A stretch of DNA of 64,000 nt from an uncultured Caryophanales bacterium. GTDB lineage: Bacteria > Bacillota_I > Bacilli_A > RFN20 > CAG-826. How positions within the stretch are numbered: position 1 is the first letter of the stretch; the number at the start of each line of letters is the position of its first letter. The DNA is taken from contig CABQKC010000009.1 of assembly GCA_902464635.1 (NCBI GenBank), positions 5,874-69,873 on the forward strand, given 5' to 3'. The position numbers and the translations under genes were made by a program. Below, one piece after another: positions 62,558 to 64,000 of this stretch. The notes below the pieces were generated by a model that saw nothing but the letters and a program-made list of their open reading frames with translations, did no database searches and had not been told where the DNA came from.

Positions 62558-62991
62558 TCTTGCCTATTGTTTTCTTTGCTTTATCTTTAATTTGCCTTGT
62601 ATTCATCTCAGTTACAAAGCGAAATGAACTATTAAGCAAGAATAGAGTTAGACTCCCTATCATGGGTGTATTTGTTCTTTTCTTTGTATTATTTACTATA
62701 TTCAGTTTTATCTTTATAAAAAATAACATCAAAGGCAATGGAGAGAATTATTTTAAAGTAGGTGGTTTGTTCTTAATAATTTCCTATTTTGCTTTGGCAT
62801 GTTCTTTGTTATTGCCTATTTTTTGGCATGATAAGCATTCAAATCTAATCTCGATTATTTGCTTTGCAATCTTTGCTGTTTTATTAATAATATCCCTAAT
62901 TATGTTTATTATTTTTGGTAGTCAGGATCTAAATAACAGCACTCCTATCACATCTAGTAACTTAATTTCATTAGTTTTCATAAATCTATAG
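62554..62991 (+). CDS. Four-helix membrane protein
   Basis: This 145-residue protein has four hydrophobic segments (about 1-17, 31-52, 66-86, 95-118) and short polar loops. Its ATG overlaps the stop of the Fic-fold gene (ATGA), so the two are co-translated. I do not recognise the family. The U tract and terminator further downstream belong to the next RNA. Confidence 0.78.
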   Translation: MILPIVFFALSLICLVFISVTKRNELLSKNRVRLPIMGVFVLFFVLFTIFSFIFIKNNIKGNGENYFKVGGLFLIISYFALACSLLLPIFWHDKHSNLISIICFAIFAVLLIISLIMFIIFGSQDLNNSTPITSSNLISLVFINL

Positions 62992-62999
62992 TGAATCAA

Positions 63000-63186
63000 A
63001 ATAACAAAAAAGTAGTGACTATTGAAAGTCATACAGCCTTGCGGTAGACTATAGGTGTCAAAAGGTTATCTTTTTGATAGACCGTATCAATGGGGACACC
63101 TATTAGGTCCACCTTCTGGGCTTACTAGAGTACGGGGAAGAAATCGGGCTCCCACCTAGTTAGCGGGGATTGTGCCTCGCTTTTTA
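63000..63186 (+). ncRNA. Structured RNA upstream of the DUF3800 gene (DUF3800 RNA motif candidate)
   Basis: Between two genes lies about 185 bases with strong pairing and higher GC than its flanks. ATAGGTGTC (63051-63059) pairs perfectly with GACACCTAT (63095-63103), enclosing a GGTTATC/GATAGACC hairpin with a T5 loop (63064-63083). Further short pairings are TGGG/CCCA (63117-63120, 63151-63154) and TAGGT/ACCTA (63104-63108, 63154-63158). AGCGGGG and CCTCGCT (63162-63168, 63175-63181) end it as a terminator with T5. Structured RNAs next to DUF3800 genes have been reported in comparative genomics; which class this is I cannot tell. A 6S-type RNA is the main alternative. Confidence 0.65.
63162..63185 (+). 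terminator. Terminator between the structured RNA and the DUF3800 start codon
   Basis: AGCGGGG and CCTCGCT pair over 7 bp (one G-U) with a 6-base loop, followed by TTTTT. The DUF3800 ATG follows 8 bases after the T run, with no ribosome-binding site between. Confidence 0.85.
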
Positions 63187-63193
63187 TTTTCAC

Positions 63194-63868
63194 ATGAAAG
63201 AATTATCCATTTTTGTTGATGAGTCAGGAAACTTTGGAACTTATGATCATCATAGTCCTTACTATATTTTTTCTTTGATTTGTCACAATCAGAACGATGA
63301 TATTTCTAATTGGATAAGTATGTTAAATCGTGAATTAGATATGATTAATTATGGCTCTCGGTATTTCCATGCTGGTCCGATTATTAGAAGAGAAAATGAA
63401 TATAAAGATTTAGATATAAATATTAGAAGAAAGATTTTTAATAAAATGTCCTTCTTCGTTAATCATATAGAATTCAAATATGCCACTGTAATCGTTGAAA
63501 AGAAGTGCTTTGACCAAGAAATTGATTTAATTGGCGAACTTTCAAAACAACTTGGCAGAATCATCAGAAACAATTATCGGTATTTTCAATCTTTTGATAC
63601 TATTAAAGTTTATTATGATAATGGCCAAAAACAATTGTCTAAATTGCTAATTGGAGTATTGAGTGCATTGCTTGATAGTCCGGAATTTAAAACTGTGAAG
63701 CCAAGTAATTATAATCTTTTTCAAGTTGCGGATTTGATATCTACACTGGAGTTAACCGATCTCAAATTCAGGGACAAGATTATCTCTAAAACTGAATTGT
63801 ATTTCTTTGGAAATGAGCGTGATTTTAAACGAAATTACTATAAACATATTTTGTCGAAGAAATTATAA
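63194..63868 (+). CDS. DUF3800 protein
   Basis: The ATG at 63194 is preferred because the family starts with this strand: LSIFVDESGNFG (Asp9-Glu10-Ser11-Gly12). Later YYDNGQKQLSK and LFQVADLISTLEL match the conserved Asp and Q-x-A-D-L motifs. The 224 residues have the arrangement of acidic residues of an RNase H-like nuclease fold, which is the usual prediction for DUF3800. The function is unknown. The gene directly follows a structured RNA with its own terminator, and no ribosome-binding site is visible. Confidence 0.88.
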   Translation: MKELSIFVDESGNFGTYDHHSPYYIFSLICHNQNDDISNWISMLNRELDMINYGSRYFHAGPIIRRENEYKDLDINIRRKIFNKMSFFVNHIEFKYATVIVEKKCFDQEIDLIGELSKQLGRIIRNNYRYFQSFDTIKVYYDNGQKQLSKLLIGVLSALLDSPEFKTVKPSNYNLFQVADLISTLELTDLKFRDKIISKTELYFFGNERDFKRNYYKHILSKKL

Positions 63869-63897
63869 ATTACAATTTTATACCATTAGTCGCAACG

Positions 63898-63917
63898 ATT
63901 CTGTCAAGTAACAGAAT
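63898..63917. repeat. Inverted repeat downstream of the DUF3800 gene
   Basis: ATTCTGT-CAAGTA-ACAGAAT is a perfect 7-bp inverted repeat about 30 bases after the stop. It is not followed by a T run, so it is a weak terminator at best; an operator for a gene beyond the window is possible. Confidence 0.4.
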
Positions 63918-64000
63918 TCACAATCCCACAAGTTTTGAAAAATATTTTGAGTTTCCCCATTTTACGTCATAAAAAATGATTTTTCTGTTTATTTTTTGGT

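Noticed and set aside
63000..63186. 6S RNA as the identity of the structured RNA
   Set aside because: Length fits, but I cannot see the long open-bubble hairpin formed by pairing of the two ends, and the adjacent DUF3800 gene fits reported RNA motifs better. Kept only as an alternative.
1..64000. UGA read as tryptophan, as in some Mollicutes
   Set aside because: glgP, the TOPRIM-ATPase neighbours and the 51-residue gene end at TGA in sensible places, and tryptophan is encoded by TGG.

Overview
This 64 kb window is a chromosomal segment of a low-GC bacterium, most likely an uncultured member of the Bacilli close to the Mollicutes-related gut lineages (RF39, Izemoplasma or Acholeplasma-like). 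The reasons are the very AT-rich sequence, Firmicutes-type DnaB/DnaI primosome genes, three T-box leaders and Bacillus-like gene neighbourhoods in shrunken form. TGA is used as a stop (for example glgP), so the genetic code looks standard. No rRNA, tRNA, CRISPR array, insertion sequence or prophage was recognised. All placements are from reading the sequence; no database search was possible.

Layout. 0-8.1 kb (minus strand): a stripped division cluster, mraZ-rsmH-small membrane protein, then ftsA-ftsZ, then T-box-ileS-lspA-rluD. This keeps the Bacilli order, but every wall-synthesis gene and sepF/divIVA is missing. 8.4-11.2 kb: small membrane proteins, an NfeD/SPFH pair and a zinc-ribbon protein. 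11.2-20.5 kb: T-box-pheS-pheT, two lipoproteins, an rRNA methyltransferase, a YgjP-like peptidase, a TudS-like protein with a long basic tail and an ECF transporter S component. 20.5-29.2 kb: a sugar ABC ATPase, a GH13 glucosidase with a PucR-type regulator, a heterodimeric ABC exporter and fba.

29.3-35.3 kb is an accessory stretch: a 1206-residue secreted GLUG/BNR-repeat protein with a cre-like site, a DarB/CbpB-like CBS protein, and an AAA ATPase plus TOPRIM/RloB-like pair resembling two-gene anti-phage systems. 35.4-42.6 kb: glycogen metabolism (glgB-glgP) with a dimeric dUTPase, then ackA-nrnA. 43.2-52.3 kb: replication and repair (dnaE, polA, a MutM-CoaE fusion, dnaI, dnaB). 52.5-57.5 kb: glycolysis (pfkA, pyk, eno) with a PAP2 phosphatase. 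57.6-59.2 kb: an ECF-type sigma factor and probable anti-sigma factor. 59.3-64 kb: T-box-thrS, a degenerate Fic-fold protein, a membrane protein, and a structured RNA with its own terminator directly before a DUF3800 gene.

Together these genes describe a fermentative, glycogen-storing cell that depends on glycolysis and acetate kinase, uses T-box control of aminoacyl-tRNA synthetases, and has a reduced division machinery. The observations most worth following are the DUF3800 gene with its upstream structured RNA, the ATPase-TOPRIM pair with a repeated operator motif at its promoter, the MutM-CoaE fusion, and a recurring promoter layout in which the -10 box sits only 6-10 bases before the start codon, implying leaderless mRNAs.
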